Below, in pieces: positions 53,469 through 64,000 of a stretch of 64,000 nt of DNA. The notes beneath the pieces were generated by a model. It saw only the letters and a list, made by a program, of their open reading frames with translations, was not told the DNA's origin and made no database searches. The stretch is from Neovahlkampfia damariscottae. Its lineage: Eukaryota > Heterolobosea > Selenaionea > Neovahlkampfiida > Neovahlkampfiidae. Made by a program: the position numbers and the translations under genes. Location of the stretch: positions 4,980 to 68,979 of the forward strand of contig JABLTG010000098.1 in assembly GCA_016618085.1 (NCBI GenBank), written 5' to 3'. Numbering within the stretch: position 1 is the stretch's first letter; every line of letters starts with the position of its first letter.

Positions 53469-54776
53469 TTATTTAGTGAATAATAAACTAGTATTTGCAC
53501 CTCCAAAACCAAAAGAATTAGAAATGGCTGCATGGATCTCATGATTTTCTTTAGTTTTGTTCAACACAATTTCTTGTGTCAAATTGTCATCAATTTGTTG
53601 GAAATTGAGATTAGGTGGAATGACATTATTTTTAATAGATAAAACTGTTGCTATTGCTTCAATTGCTCCGGCAGCACCCAATAAATGTCCAGTTGCTCCT
53701 TTGATACTAGAAACTTTAATTGATTTGTTTTCTTTGAATAATTTTGAAATTGCTTGATATTCAATTGCATCTCCTGTTGGTGTTGATGTTGCATGTGCAC
53801 ATATGTATTGTATATCATTTACATCTAATCCTGATTCTTGAATTGCATTTTTCATCACTTGAATGGATCCAGTTCCATCAGGATTTGGAGAAGTAATATG
53901 ATACGCATCACCACCCATTCCATATCCTCTGATCTCTCCATATATTTTGGCATTTCTTTTTTTTGCATGCTCATATTCTTCTAAAATTAAAATTCCTGCA
54001 CCTTCTCCAACTACAAAACCATCTCGTTCTTTATCAAATGGTCTTGAAGCTAATTCAGGTGTTTCATTAAATTTTGTTGATAATGCATTTGCTCTTCCGA
54101 ATCCTGCAAAAGTTGCAGGATGAATTGATGATTCTGTTCCTCCACAAACCATTACATCTGCATCTCCATATTTTATGAACCGAAACGCATCTCCAATTGA
54201 ATTCCCACCAGTAGCACATGCAGTACTAACAGAATGATTTGGACCTTTAAATCCATATTCAATAGATACATAACCACTCGTTAAATTAATTAACATTTTT
54301 GGCACAGTGAAAGGTGATATTTTCTTATACTTTCCTGACATCAAAAAATCATTTAAATCACATAATTCATCAAATCCACCCATAGAAGAACCAATAGAAA
54401 CACCTGTTCTCAATTTTTCTTCTTCATCTTCTGGAAACCAATTAGAATCCTTCAAAGCATCTACAGAAGCAGCAAAACCGTATTGTATACTTTTGCTCAT
54501 TCTAGAATGTAGTTTAGTGTAATTTTCTATTTTAAAATCGGAATCTACAGGTGCTCCAATTTTTGAGGACAGTGAAGATGTGTTAAAATTGTTCAAATTA
54601 CCTTTTGGTTTGTAGTTTTCAAAAGTAATTCTTTTTATTCCTGATTTTCCTTCCAATAAAGAATTCCAGAATTTATCTACAGTATTACCAAGTGGTGAAA
54701 CTAATCCGAGACCAGTAACAACAACTCTTCTTTGTTTGACCACAGGTATGCTTTTGTTCAAAACTGAAGAAGACAT
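53469..54776 (-). CDS. OXSM: 3-oxoacyl-ACP synthase II, mitochondrial type
   Basis: Single exon, 435 residues. The full KAS II fold has the nucleophile in VSTACATGGNSIGDAF and the two catalytic histidines in HATSTPTGD and GATGHLLGAAGAIEA. It also has RRVVVTGLGLVSPLGNTVDK at the N-terminus and NSFGFGGANTSLLF at the end. It would elongate acyl-ACP in type II fatty acid synthesis, which in mitochondria feeds lipoate formation. A targeting peptide is not obvious in the 16 residues before the fold, so organelle location is inferred. ATTGG lies about 8 bp upstream of the ATG. Confidence 0.93.
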   Translation of the reverse strand: MSSSVLNKSIPVVKQRRVVVTGLGLVSPLGNTVDKFWNSLLEGKSGIKRITFENYKPKGNLNNFNTSSLSSKIGAPVDSDFKIENYTKLHSRMSKSIQYGFAASVDALKDSNWFPEDEEEKLRTGVSIGSSMGGFDELCDLNDFLMSGKYKKISPFTVPKMLINLTSGYVSIEYGFKGPNHSVSTACATGGNSIGDAFRFIKYGDADVMVCGGTESSIHPATFAGFGRANALSTKFNETPELASRPFDKERDGFVVGEGAGILILEEYEHAKKRNAKIYGEIRGYGMGGDAYHITSPNPDGTGSIQVMKNAIQESGLDVNDIQYICAHATSTPTGDAIEYQAISKLFKENKSIKVSSIKGATGHLLGAAGAIEAIATVLSIKNNVIPPNLNFQQIDDNLTQEIVLNKTKENHEIHAAISNSFGFGGANTSLLFTK

Positions 54777-54971
54777 TATTTTGATTGGACAAAAAAAAAT
54801 GAAGAAATTTGAAGAAGAAAAGTATTCAATACATTTCAGCAGTCCATTGAGCCAAGAATGTAAAAAAATATCACATTGTGTTTAAATTTTGTCATTGATC
54901 CAGAAAATACACAATTTTAATAGATAATATGGAATCAATCCTGATTTTCTGGATAAAAAGTTTATTTTGAT

Positions 54972-57900
54972 CTACTTCTGAAAATAACTCTCAACAATTT
55001 CTACCATGTTTTTTTTTTTGATGATGTTTTTGTGGTTGATTATTTTTTCAATCATTTCATTCCATGATTCTTTATCATAAATTTGTTCATCCAAAATTGA
55101 AGATAAAAACAAATCAAACTCATGGAAAATAGTTTTTTTTTTGGTATCAAATGAATCTAAAATACATTGAATTCTGATATTGCAAACTTTTTGAAGGAAT
55201 TCATGAATATCACCATAGGTTGAAGGTAGCACAGTATATTCTAAGAGACCAAAAAACATTCTTTCAACAAAAATGCTATTTGCATACATACGACTCTTCA
55301 CGTTTGGATGAAGTAAGAGATCAATGGATTTTGGATGTTGATATTCTTCTTTAAGGAATGAAATAAGTAGCTCTTGAAAATTCTTATTTGAAAGACTCTT
55401 GCTGGCATGAGAATTAACTACCAATTCACGCCATAAATAAGAATATTTGTCATTGCACTTATTAAATGCTTTCAACCAGATTGTCTTTTTTGCACTAAAA
55501 GAGGAATTAGTTGATTGATTTTTTTTTACTGTTCAATGAGAAATGGTAAATCTGTGCACTCAATGAAGAAGTCACAAGGTTCAAGTAAATCCGAAATACT
55601 TCCCTCATATTGCAATTCTTTAAATTCAAGCGGATATCTTTTTGATATTTTTGTGCCAAATTCAATTTTAAGTTGTTTACTGCATTCGTTTCGAAAATCA
55701 GCAAGATCTTCAATCAATTCTTTCAAAGTATTGTAATTTGAGTATCCATCATTCTCTGATGCAAATATGGCCAACTTCATTGCTTCTTCTTTTGCATTTG
55801 ATTTTGATAATAGCAATGAAAATTGAATCAAACAACAATGATCTTTAAAAGTTGATTTTATTTCATCAACAATCGGTTTAATTGAACCATTGTACTTTAA
55901 ATGAAGCAATTCATAAATCTGAGTTAAGATTATTTTACAAAATTGTTCTTGCCGATCGAAAGAACAATTTTGAAAATCTTCCCAACAATGTTCTTCCAGT
56001 ATGTTGGGATATTGCTTTATGAAAGGTTTAAAGTGATCTGTGTTCATTTTTTTGGGAAAACTTATTCTTTTGTTCACTGAACTCATCATACACAATGTTT
56101 GAATTTCTGAGCAGACTGGACAACTACATATAATGCTATTTCCAATTTTTTTCCTTTCACTTGAGAAAAATAAAGTCTTATTCATTTGATAGAATCCTTT
56201 GACCATTTCTATTTTTTCATTTTCATAACCTTTGATATTCTCGATTAATGACTCCCAAATTGGAAGACCATAAACTCCGTTCATCAATTCATTTGAAATA
56301 CGTTCAAATAACTTCCTATTCTTGTTACATTCTTCATGAATCCAACTTAAAAAATCATCAGTGAAGTTTTTTGAAAGTCCAATAACAGCTAAACGTAGAA
56401 CTACTTCTGGTTCATTCAATTCTTCAAACTGCTTGATACAACACAGAATGTCACTATCCTTCTCAATATTTTCTTTGATGTTTTGAAGAAGTCTTTCCAC
56501 ATACAATTTTCCCAATTTTTGTGCAGGTCTACAAACAGATGACAAAACATATGCATTGAATTTGGATTTGTTTGAAATAGCTCGAATAATTTTCATTCCA
56601 TATTTGAATATTAAGATATTTGAATGCGTTTCAACAATGTTGTGGAATACATTTAAATCATATCTTTCATGACATAATATCTCCACGAAGAAATGAAAAA
56701 TGAATAATTTTTGAACACTATAACTCATGGAAACGAAGCATTGACAGATTTTCTTCAAGTCATCTTTTGATTCTTCAAACAATTTTGAAACTATAATTTC
56801 AGTTGCAAGAGTTTGTAATGATGGAAATTCTTCAGAATCACCATAGCTGAATATTTTTTTCTTGATGGAGACAAATTCATCACGATAGTAATATTTTGTT
56901 TTTTCTGACAATTGAAAAAGACAAAAAATAAATGAAGTCTCAATTTCAAACTTGACTTCCAACTTTTTAATGATATCTTCAAATTGGGAATCATTCCAGG
57001 TCGAAGAAAATGATAATATAACATAATTAATTAAATTAAATGCTGTTGAAATTATTGTTTTTTCAAATTACCTTCTTGATCTCTTCCTTGAGATTTGAAG
57101 AATTCTGCTCTTTTGATAATAGTCTCATAATGTTCATGAAAAGTGAAATCATCTATTCCATAAAAATCACCACTTAAAATCAATTTTAAATTTTCATTTT
57201 CACATTTGGAATCAGATAAATATTCTTTTATGATTATTTTTTGTCTATCAAATTTTTTAATATTGCTAAGTATCTCTAAATCCAATGGAAAATAATCATC
57301 ACTTGAAAATTGAAGTTTGTTGATCATTTCAATGTCAGTAACAAAATAGAACCAAATTTTCAACATTTCCTCGTATAATCTATAGACAGAGTTATTTGTA
57401 TCTCCCCTTTCCATGTCATCCATTTTGCATTTTTCATATATTTTATTGAAATATGTTTCATCAAACACTTCTTCTTTTATAAAACCAGTGATATCTTTTA
57501 AATGTTTAAAAGCTACTTCTTCATTCTTTTGTTCCAATAAACATTTGAAAATAACAGAAAATTCGTTAAAACAATCTCTATATACTTTTACAATAGTTGG
57601 TAAATGCTTTTTCGATAATTGTTCATTCATTTTTTGATAAATCAATTCTAATTCTTCTTCCAGTTTTTCTAAAGTGTATAACGGCAAGTCATCTTTTTTT
57701 TCCGCCAATTCCATCAACGTCTGTGAAATATGAAAACACCAAGTTTTGGAGTCACCTTTTAGTTTTAGTTTTCTATTTTTATTGGATTACTATGAGAACA
57801 ATCACAAATAAATTTTTTATCAGAAATGGACAGTTTGTTGGTGTGGCAATAACTTTGGAAAGAAGGAACAAAATGAAATGAAATTATCATGTTTTCTGTA

Positions 57901-58098
57901 ATTCTGTATTTTTTAATGTATACCTTGGCCTTTTTTTGATGTTCAATCATAGTTAAATAACCTGTTCAATGAGGTTAATCGTTTTTTTTTCTTACTTTCT
58001 GTGGAGTGTTCTTTGATGAATTCAGTGGTGAGGAATTCCAAATCGATTGTTTTTTGCTTTTTGTTCTGAGTATTATCTTGCTCAACTTTTCTCTTCAT
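54972..58098 (-). CDS. Large ZSWIM-like zinc-finger protein
   Basis: Five exons (58098-57996, 57961-57791, 57755-57072, 57042-55530, 55494-54972; introns 34, 35, 29, 35 nt) give about 997 residues. It starts with a basic leader (MKRKVEQDNTQNKKQK). The third exon completes a SWIM finger, CDCSHSDSKTWCFHI, set like the CxC...WCxH of ZSWIM4/5/6/8, followed by helices (LYTLEKLEEELELIYQKMNE). The rest is alpha-helical with a further cysteine group (SIICSCPVCSEIQTLC). ZSWIM8 is a cullin-ligase substrate receptor in animals; the same role here is only a possibility. No internal CCAAT boxes with starts were seen. Confidence 0.7.
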
Positions 58099-58209
58099 TA
58101 CTGACTTTTGGTTTGGACAAATAAAAATCTTTACATTTGTCCAATGATTTCAATTCTTTCCAAAAATCGAAAAAAATAAAATTGTATGGAACTGATCAAA
58201 ATTTTTATG

Positions 58210-59218
58210 TTAATTGTTTAACAAGTCTTCAATTCTTTTCATCATTTTTACAAGTTCTCCATTTGTGCGACCTGTTCTGTCCATCAAATATTGAATGATG
58301 GATTTAGCTTCTTTCAAATTCTTATTCAATTCAACCAAACAAAATGCTTTTCGAAACAAAGATTTCATATTACCAGGATCCTCATTCAAACAATTTTGAG
58401 CAGCTTCATTACCTTCATCGTACATCCTCATTTTAATGAAACAAGCAGAAATATTGGACCAGGAAATAGTCCTCAATATAAGAGTTTCTTTTTTGGTTTG
58501 ATAATATGGATGTCCTGTTATGTACATTACAGCTTTTTTATACTCACAAATCGCATCTCTGTATTTTCCTTTTGAATATAATTCATTTCCTTTAACCTTT
58601 TGATTATTTGAGTATTCAAGAACATCTACATATATTGGTTTCACCCGATCAATGGATTCACAAAATGATGTAAATGAGACATAATAATTTTCCATTTTCC
58701 AACCCTTCAAAATTTGTTAAAAAATTTTCAAATGATACCCAATCTTCAGTCCTACTACAGATATGATCAGGAAAATTGTTTATATTGATTGCATTGTTGT
58801 CATTGACGAAACACCAATTCCATTGTTGTTGTGAAATGCCTTCGTGTAAATAAACTCCATCTTTTTCAAATCTTGGAAAGAAAGGACTTTGACTTGCATC
58901 TTCTTTGAATCTAAAATGCCATCCAAAACTGGTCAGTTCTTCTTTTGTAATTGCTGTTCTTTTGGAGTCGTGTTTGCAAAAATAAAAAATTTTTTTTTTG
59001 TTTTTTGTTTGTGGTAGATTTTTTTGTAGGAAATGGGTGTACTTATTTTTCCATTGTTCTTCAACTAAATGTTGCCAAATGACATTTGAATTTGAAAATT
59101 CTAAAAAATCTCTGGAGACGTAATTCAGTGTTAAAAGGTCTTCAGGTGGAAGAAACTGAAAAATATGTATCCATATTTCATCAGGAAAATTTTCAAGTTG
59201 CAGTTGTTCAACCTCCAT
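58210..59218 (-). CDS. F-box / TPR fusion protein
   Basis: Two exons (59218-58739, 58704-58210) give about 324 residues. An F-box (LENFPDEIWIHIFQFLPPED) is followed by a linker containing FGWHFRFKEDASQSPFFPRF. A 34-nt phase-0 intron joins EDW to GWKMENYYVSFTSFC, and three TPR-like units follow (GNELYSKGKYRDAICEYKKA, SWSNISACFIKMRMYDEG). Without the splice there are two overlapping frames, and the second lacks a promoter box. Probably an SCF adaptor with a TPR peptide-binding site. Confidence 0.75.
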
Positions 59219-59279
59219 TTTTCTTATTTTTACAATCGGAGTATTCAATTTTTGATTGGTGGAATTATTAATAATCACT

Positions 59280-60377
59280 TTATTGACTTAATTCAACCAA
59301 GAAACTAACACCAAGTTTGACCCATTCAATTCCATTTTTGAAATCTAATTTATCAATTGTATCTCTTGATGTATGAATATTTGGGTTTGTACGTGCTTCA
59401 AATGGGAAACAAGCAGCATAGCCAGCAGCTCTCCATGATGCATGATCTGATGATCCACCAAATAAAGTTCTGTTAACATATCCAATTTTTAAATATGTGT
59501 CAATCAATTTTCTAATGAAGATGTTCAAGTTAGCATCAACTCCATTTGTGATTAAACCAATTTTGTTGATATTTGGGTTGTATCCAGTCATATCTAATTG
59601 CATCATTGCATATACTTTTGCTGATCTTGCTTTATATTCACGAGCAATTTCACGACTACCAAGAAGACCCATTTCTTCAGCAGCATAAACATGGAATTCA
59701 ATTGTTTTTTTTGGAACGTATTTTGAGTATTTAGCAATAATTGTGAACGCTTCTAAAACTGAACTAGAACCGGATGCATCATCATCTGCACCAGGAGCTA
59801 CACCACCAGATGCTGTAGAATCAATATGTCCTCCTAAAATTACAATTTCATCAGTTTTTCCTTTCATTGTAATAACTAATGATGGTTGAAGCCAGTTTGT
59901 ATGTTTTACAACTCTAACTGAGAATAATTTTCTTCTGTCTTTGTCTTCAATAGCAGCGATTCTTTTTTCATATTCAGCTTTAATCCATTCAACAGCTTCA
60001 ACACCAGTTGTTGATCTAGCATGTCTTGTTTTATAACTTTGAAGATGTTTTACAACTTTTGTGACATGGTCAAATGAGTGACCACTGTCAATTTTCTTAA
60101 TCATTTTTTTAACAACTTTTTTTTGAGTTGGTTCATCTGGAAATGTTGATTTTTTAGCAAATTCAACAACTTCTGGATTTGGTTTTTCTAAATCTTGTGT
60201 GAAAGTTGTGTCAACAAAGTTAACTAATTTTCCTTCTTTTGCTTCATATTCTGAAACTCTGTCTTTGTGGATTAAGATTTCTTCATTGTCAACTTTGAGA
60301 AGTCTGAAGTTTTGTGGGATTTTTGTTTCAGAAAGAACAAAAACAATGAGCACAAGCGCAACGATTTTTGCTAACAT
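59280..60377 (-). CDS. Secreted M28 zinc aminopeptidase
   Basis: Single exon, 365 residues. It has a signal peptide (MLAKIVALVLIVFVLS), a propeptide-like region and an M28E catalytic domain resembling Vibrio/Aeromonas leucyl aminopeptidase. Metal ligands are all present: GGHIDS, GADDDASG, AAEEMGLLGS, QLDMTGY and NIHTSRDT. It should remove N-terminal, often hydrophobic, residues outside the cell or in digestive vacuoles. CCAAT boxes lie about 10 and 35 bp upstream. Confidence 0.93.
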   Translation of the reverse strand: MLAKIVALVLIVFVLSETKIPQNFRLLKVDNEEILIHKDRVSEYEAKEGKLVNFVDTTFTQDLEKPNPEVVEFAKKSTFPDEPTQKKVVKKMIKKIDSGHSFDHVTKVVKHLQSYKTRHARSTTGVEAVEWIKAEYEKRIAAIEDKDRRKLFSVRVVKHTNWLQPSLVITMKGKTDEIVILGGHIDSTASGGVAPGADDDASGSSSVLEAFTIIAKYSKYVPKKTIEFHVYAAEEMGLLGSREIAREYKARSAKVYAMMQLDMTGYNPNINKIGLITNGVDANLNIFIRKLIDTYLKIGYVNRTLFGGSSDHASWRAAGYAACFPFEARTNPNIHTSRDTIDKLDFKNGIEWVKLGVSFLVELSQ

Positions 60378-60591
60378 GATGTGTGACCAATGACAAGCTT
60401 TGGAAGCTAATAAACCAATTATATTCTACAATGGCTTCAAATTTACTGATACCACCAAGAAATCAGTTTTTATATGATACTGTAGAATTCCAAATAGTCT
60501 TCAATTTGGATTTTTTCTTGATTTACATTGGTTTTTAGTTGACCAATTAATTCACATTTTCCTTTTCCGCCAAAATAAACAAACAACGAAA

Positions 60592-63500
60592 ATGCAAGCA
60601 AACAGCGAAAACTTATCAAAATTATCAAGTTTATTAAATGATCTGCTTTCACAAGATGGAATGACAAGAAAACAAGGTAAATTAAAAAAATTAAAAAATT
60701 AAAAAAAAAACAGGCGAAGAACAACTGAAAAAGATTGAAGGACTTGAAGGATATCCAATTCTATTAATGAAGCTTACAACAGAGCAACAAGTTTCTGATT
60801 CTATAAGACTCTTGGCTTCTGTAACTTTGAAGAATTTTGTAAAAGCTCAGTGGAATCCTGTAGCAAAACAGTCAATTTTAAAAAAAACAGATAAAGATCA
60901 AATTAAACAAAACATGGTGACATTAATGCTAAACGCCACTGGAAATGTGAGAAAACTTCTTTCCGAAGTTATAAACACAATTAGTCTTCATGACTTTTAT
61001 AAAGATTGGCCAAATTTATTAGGAGTAAAATTCAAAGCTTATTTAATGTTTTTTGTTAATAGGAATTAGTTTCAAAACTTCAAACTTCAGATTTGAATAC
61101 AGTACATGGAGTTCTTTATGTTGCTCATTCCATTTTCAAAAGGTACCGCGATAAAGTTGAAAATGATGAATATGTTGATGAAGTTAGTTATATTCTCAAA
61201 GGTTTTGCTGAACCATTGTTGAATTTATTCACTGTAAAGAGGTTTATTTTTTTTATGTTTTTTCAAAGGGTTTGTCCAAAGCTATTTTATCAACAGACAA
61301 AAATTCAGAAACTATATTTCAATTATTTTCTTGTTTAGAGTTGGTTGTTGAAATATATCTCACTTTGAATTCAGTTACACTTCCAGAATTCTTTGAAAAC
61401 CACATGAAAGAATTTATGGTTTATTTTGACAGTTTATTGAAATATAACAATACTCTCATGGAAGATAAAGTATGATAAACTATTGTTCTAACTAAATTTA
61501 AAATCAGGACGAAACTGAAATGCCAAGTCTTTTGACAAAAGTTAAAACAATAATTTTAGAAATTCTCAACATTTACATGGAAAAATATGGAGAAGAATTT
61601 GGACCTTTTGTTGATGATTTTGCGAAAAATATCTGGGGTATGTTAACTCAAACAGGACTTGAATTGAAATATGACTCCGTTTGACTTGTTAAAATTTTTT
61701 TAATTTTTATAGTTGGTTTCAAAATCAATGTACTTCTTAACAATCATTTCAAAAAGTGAAAAACATGTTTTATTCAAAAGTGATGAAACTTTGAAATCTA
61801 TTTGCGAAAATATCATTATTCCAAATATAACATTAAGAGAAGCAGATGAAGATATGTTTGAAGATGATCCAATTGAATACATTAGAAGAGATATTGAAGG
61901 TTCAGATAGTGATACAAGAAGAAGAGCTGCAACTGAATTAGTACAAGGTTTGAGTCAATATTTTGATCAAATTATCACTCCAATCTTTATGACTAAAGTT
62001 AAATCATTATTACAAATTTATGGATCAAATCCACAAAAAAATTGGAAAGCTAAAGATGCAGCTATTTATTTGATTTTGGCTATTTCAGTTAAAGGAAAAA
62101 CTGTTAAAAAAGGAGTTACTCAAATGAACACACTAGTTCCAATTCAAAACATATTTCAAGAAATCATCTCACCAGAATTCCAAACAAAGGATGTTGATGA
62201 TTTACCAATTTTAAAAGCTGGTGCTTTAAAATTTTTAACAATGTTTAGATATCAAGTAAGTCAAAATATTTCAATGATTAATTTTATCAGATTGTTTCAA
62301 AAGACAACTTCAAACAATTTCTTCCTTTATTGATCAGATTTTTATCATCAAAATCAAAAGTCGTTCATACATATGCTGCATGGTCACTTGAAAGAGTTTT
62401 GTTAATTGAAGATGAAAAGAAACCTAGATTCACAGAATCAGATGTCAGTCCATTTGGTGGAAATCTTCTTTCATCTTTATTTTCAGTTTTAAAGGTTCCA
62501 GAATCACAAGATAATGAATATATCATGAAAGCAATCATGAGAGTTACAGTTGTTTTGAAATCAGAAATGGGATCTCTAATGAAAGAATATGTTTCATTTT
62601 TAACTGGAATATTAAGTAGAGTTTGTAAGAATCCAAAGAATCCAATGTTCAACAGATTATTATTTGAATCATATGCTACTGTTATCAAATTCAATCCTCA
62701 ATCAGTTGAAGCTTTTGAAAATGCATTATTTCCACCTTTCCTTCAAATACTTCAAACAGAAATTGAAGAGTTCACACCATTCGTTTTTCAAATTCTTTCA
62801 CAATTACTTGAAATTCGTTCAACCGCAAATGACACTTATCTTCAATTATTACCAAATCTTTTAGAAGCTCATATTTGGGAGAATACAGGAAATATTCCAG
62901 GGTTGGTCAGATTATTGACTCTTTATTTGAAGAAATCACAAGAATTAATCATCAAACAAGGTTATTTGGAAAAATTTTTAGCAATTTTCCAAAAACTAGT
63001 TTTTTCAAAAATTCATGATCATGAAGGATTTTATATTTTAAACGCAGTTATTGAATACTTATCAATGTAAGAAATTAAATTTCTAAATTGTCAACAAAGT
63101 GATAACATTAAGACTTATTTACCAAATATTTTGAAAATTCTATTCACCAGATTGTCAAACAAAAAAACAGGAAAATATGTTAAATGTATGGTTTTATTCT
63201 TTTCTTTATTTGTTGTTAAATTTGGTGGTGATGCATTAATTCAATCATTAGAAGGAGTACAATCAGGTTTATTCAATATGTTCTGTGGTCTTTGGATTGA
63301 ACATCTTCCAAAAATTTCAGGAACAACACCAAGAAAATTAAGTGGATTAGCAGTAGTTAAATTACTTTGTGAAACACAACAAATGAATTCACAAAGCAAT
63401 TTAGAATTATATTATCAATTTTTAAACACTTTAATGAAATTACTTGAATTACCAGAGGAAGTTACTGTTGATGATGATGAAGATGATTTCGCTCAAGAAT

Positions 63501-63730
63501 ATCATGTGAAATTTTCTAAATTATCATTTGCAAGTTCATCTCAAGATGATATTACTAATTCATATCCAAATGTTAAAGTTTATTTAGCTCAATCTTTGAA
63601 TGGTGCATTATCAAAAGATCAATATAAACAATTGTTTTCACCTGCAATTTCAAAACTTGATAATAATGTTATCAATGTTTTGGCTCAATATTTCATTAAT
63701 GAAAAATTAAATCCAAATATTCTTAAATAA
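60592..63730 (+). CDS. CSE1: Exportin-2 (importin-alpha re-exporter)
   Basis: Eight exons (60592-60676, 60714-61024, 61063-61233, 61269-61469, 61508-61678, 61713-62255, 62291-63066, 63100-63730; introns 33-38 nt) give about 962 residues, equal to the family length. Landmarks are KKIEGLEGYPILLMKLTT and VTLKNFVKAQWNP in the importin-beta N-terminal domain, LNTVHGVLYVAHSIFKRYRD, IEYIRRDIEGSDSDTRRRAA, YAAWSLERVLL, and VQSGLFNMFCGLWIEHLP near the end. It carries importin-alpha back to the cytoplasm with Ran-GTP. Confidence 0.95.
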
Positions 63731-63984
63731 ATATTTGAGTTATTTTTTAATGTGTTTCAAAACTTTGTGTTTTTTCTTGTCAACGATGTAAGTTTGCTAT
63801 GAGGGTTGAAGTTATGGTTTTTTTCCACATTTTTCTTGTTGATGAAGGTAAATACTAGATGATCATGTGAACTTGTGAAGATGTTTTATTGGTGAACTAT
63901 TCAATGAAATGATTTTGCTGCATTACTTTTAAAATTTCTTTTCTGCAAGATGATTTGTCAAAAAAAAATCCACCAATTAAATCA

Positions 63985-64000
63985 ATGGATTACTTCAGCA
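63985..64000 (+). CDS. Possible gene start at window edge
   Basis: ATG at 63985 (MDYFS) follows CACCAATTA by about 10 bp, the usual promoter spacing of this region, and runs off the window. The 254 bp between 63731 and 63984 show no gene; another ATTGGTG lies near 63888. Confidence 0.35.

Noticed and set aside
1-64000. Search for transposons, retroelements, virus-derived genes, CRISPR arrays and toxin genes
   Set aside because: No reverse transcriptase, integrase, transposase, capsid-like or Cas protein was recognised, and no terminal repeats were seen apart from the WD40 gene duplication.
1-64000. TGA as a reassigned sense codon
   Set aside because: Several well-supported genes end in TGA (for example the F-box gene at 10313 and the AlkB homolog at 49310-49312), so the standard code fits.

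Overview
This is nuclear DNA of an AT-rich, intron-bearing microbial eukaryote. Genes use the standard code (TAA, TAG and TGA all end open frames). Splicing GT-AG introns by eye gives about 50 protein-coding loci in 64 kb and roughly 90 introns, almost all 24-47 nt long, so many apparent short frames are exons of longer genes. No tRNA, rRNA, CRISPR, transposon or virus-derived element was recognised. I cannot name the species. A mitochondrial-type beta-ketoacyl synthase, DMC1, APC2, an ELL-associated factor, an RWP-RK-like protein, RGS-START and F-box fusions suggest a free-living, probably aerobic protist with meiosis.

Layout. 0-6.4 kb: tandem WD40 paralogs, eIF2-beta, an omega-like GST, a basic protein and an EGF-repeat membrane protein. 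6.4-20.6 kb: delta-COP, EAF, an RWP-RK-like protein, an F-box protein, a monoamine oxidase, an AMACR-like enzyme, an RGS-START-START protein, an acetyltransferase, a TMEM229-like protein, DnaJ, a GCK-domain protein, Elongator subunit 5 and a phosphoglycerate-mutase-like protein without its catalytic His. 20.9-30 kb: an HMG-box protein, an F-box/nucleotidyltransferase/SDR fusion, a degenerate G-alpha, a SWIM protein and APC2. 30-38 kb: a TPR-DUF4470 protein and a cluster of UBE2Q relatives. 38-50 kb: an SPX-aspartoacylase fusion, a RING-CH membrane protein, a CENP-A-like histone H3, F-box/SPRY, MRI1/MtnA, a YIPF protein, a YdjM-like membrane hydrolase and an AlkB homolog. 50-64 kb: DMC1, UTP25, KAS II, a 997-residue SWIM protein, an F-box/TPR protein, an M28 aminopeptidase and exportin CSE1.

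Architecture. Nearly every gene has a CCAAT/ATTGG box about 8-60 bp upstream of its start codon, on either strand. Divergent neighbours share promoters as short as 47 bp. Most convergent neighbours end within 25 bp of each other, and one pair of stop codons overlaps. Several genes that look separate lack their own box and are joined in phase by a short intron, which reveals the multidomain fusions. The loci are unrelated in pathway (translation, vesicle traffic, ubiquitin, chromatin and meiosis, lipid and sulfur metabolism), as expected for a compact chromosome segment rather than one dedicated gene cluster.
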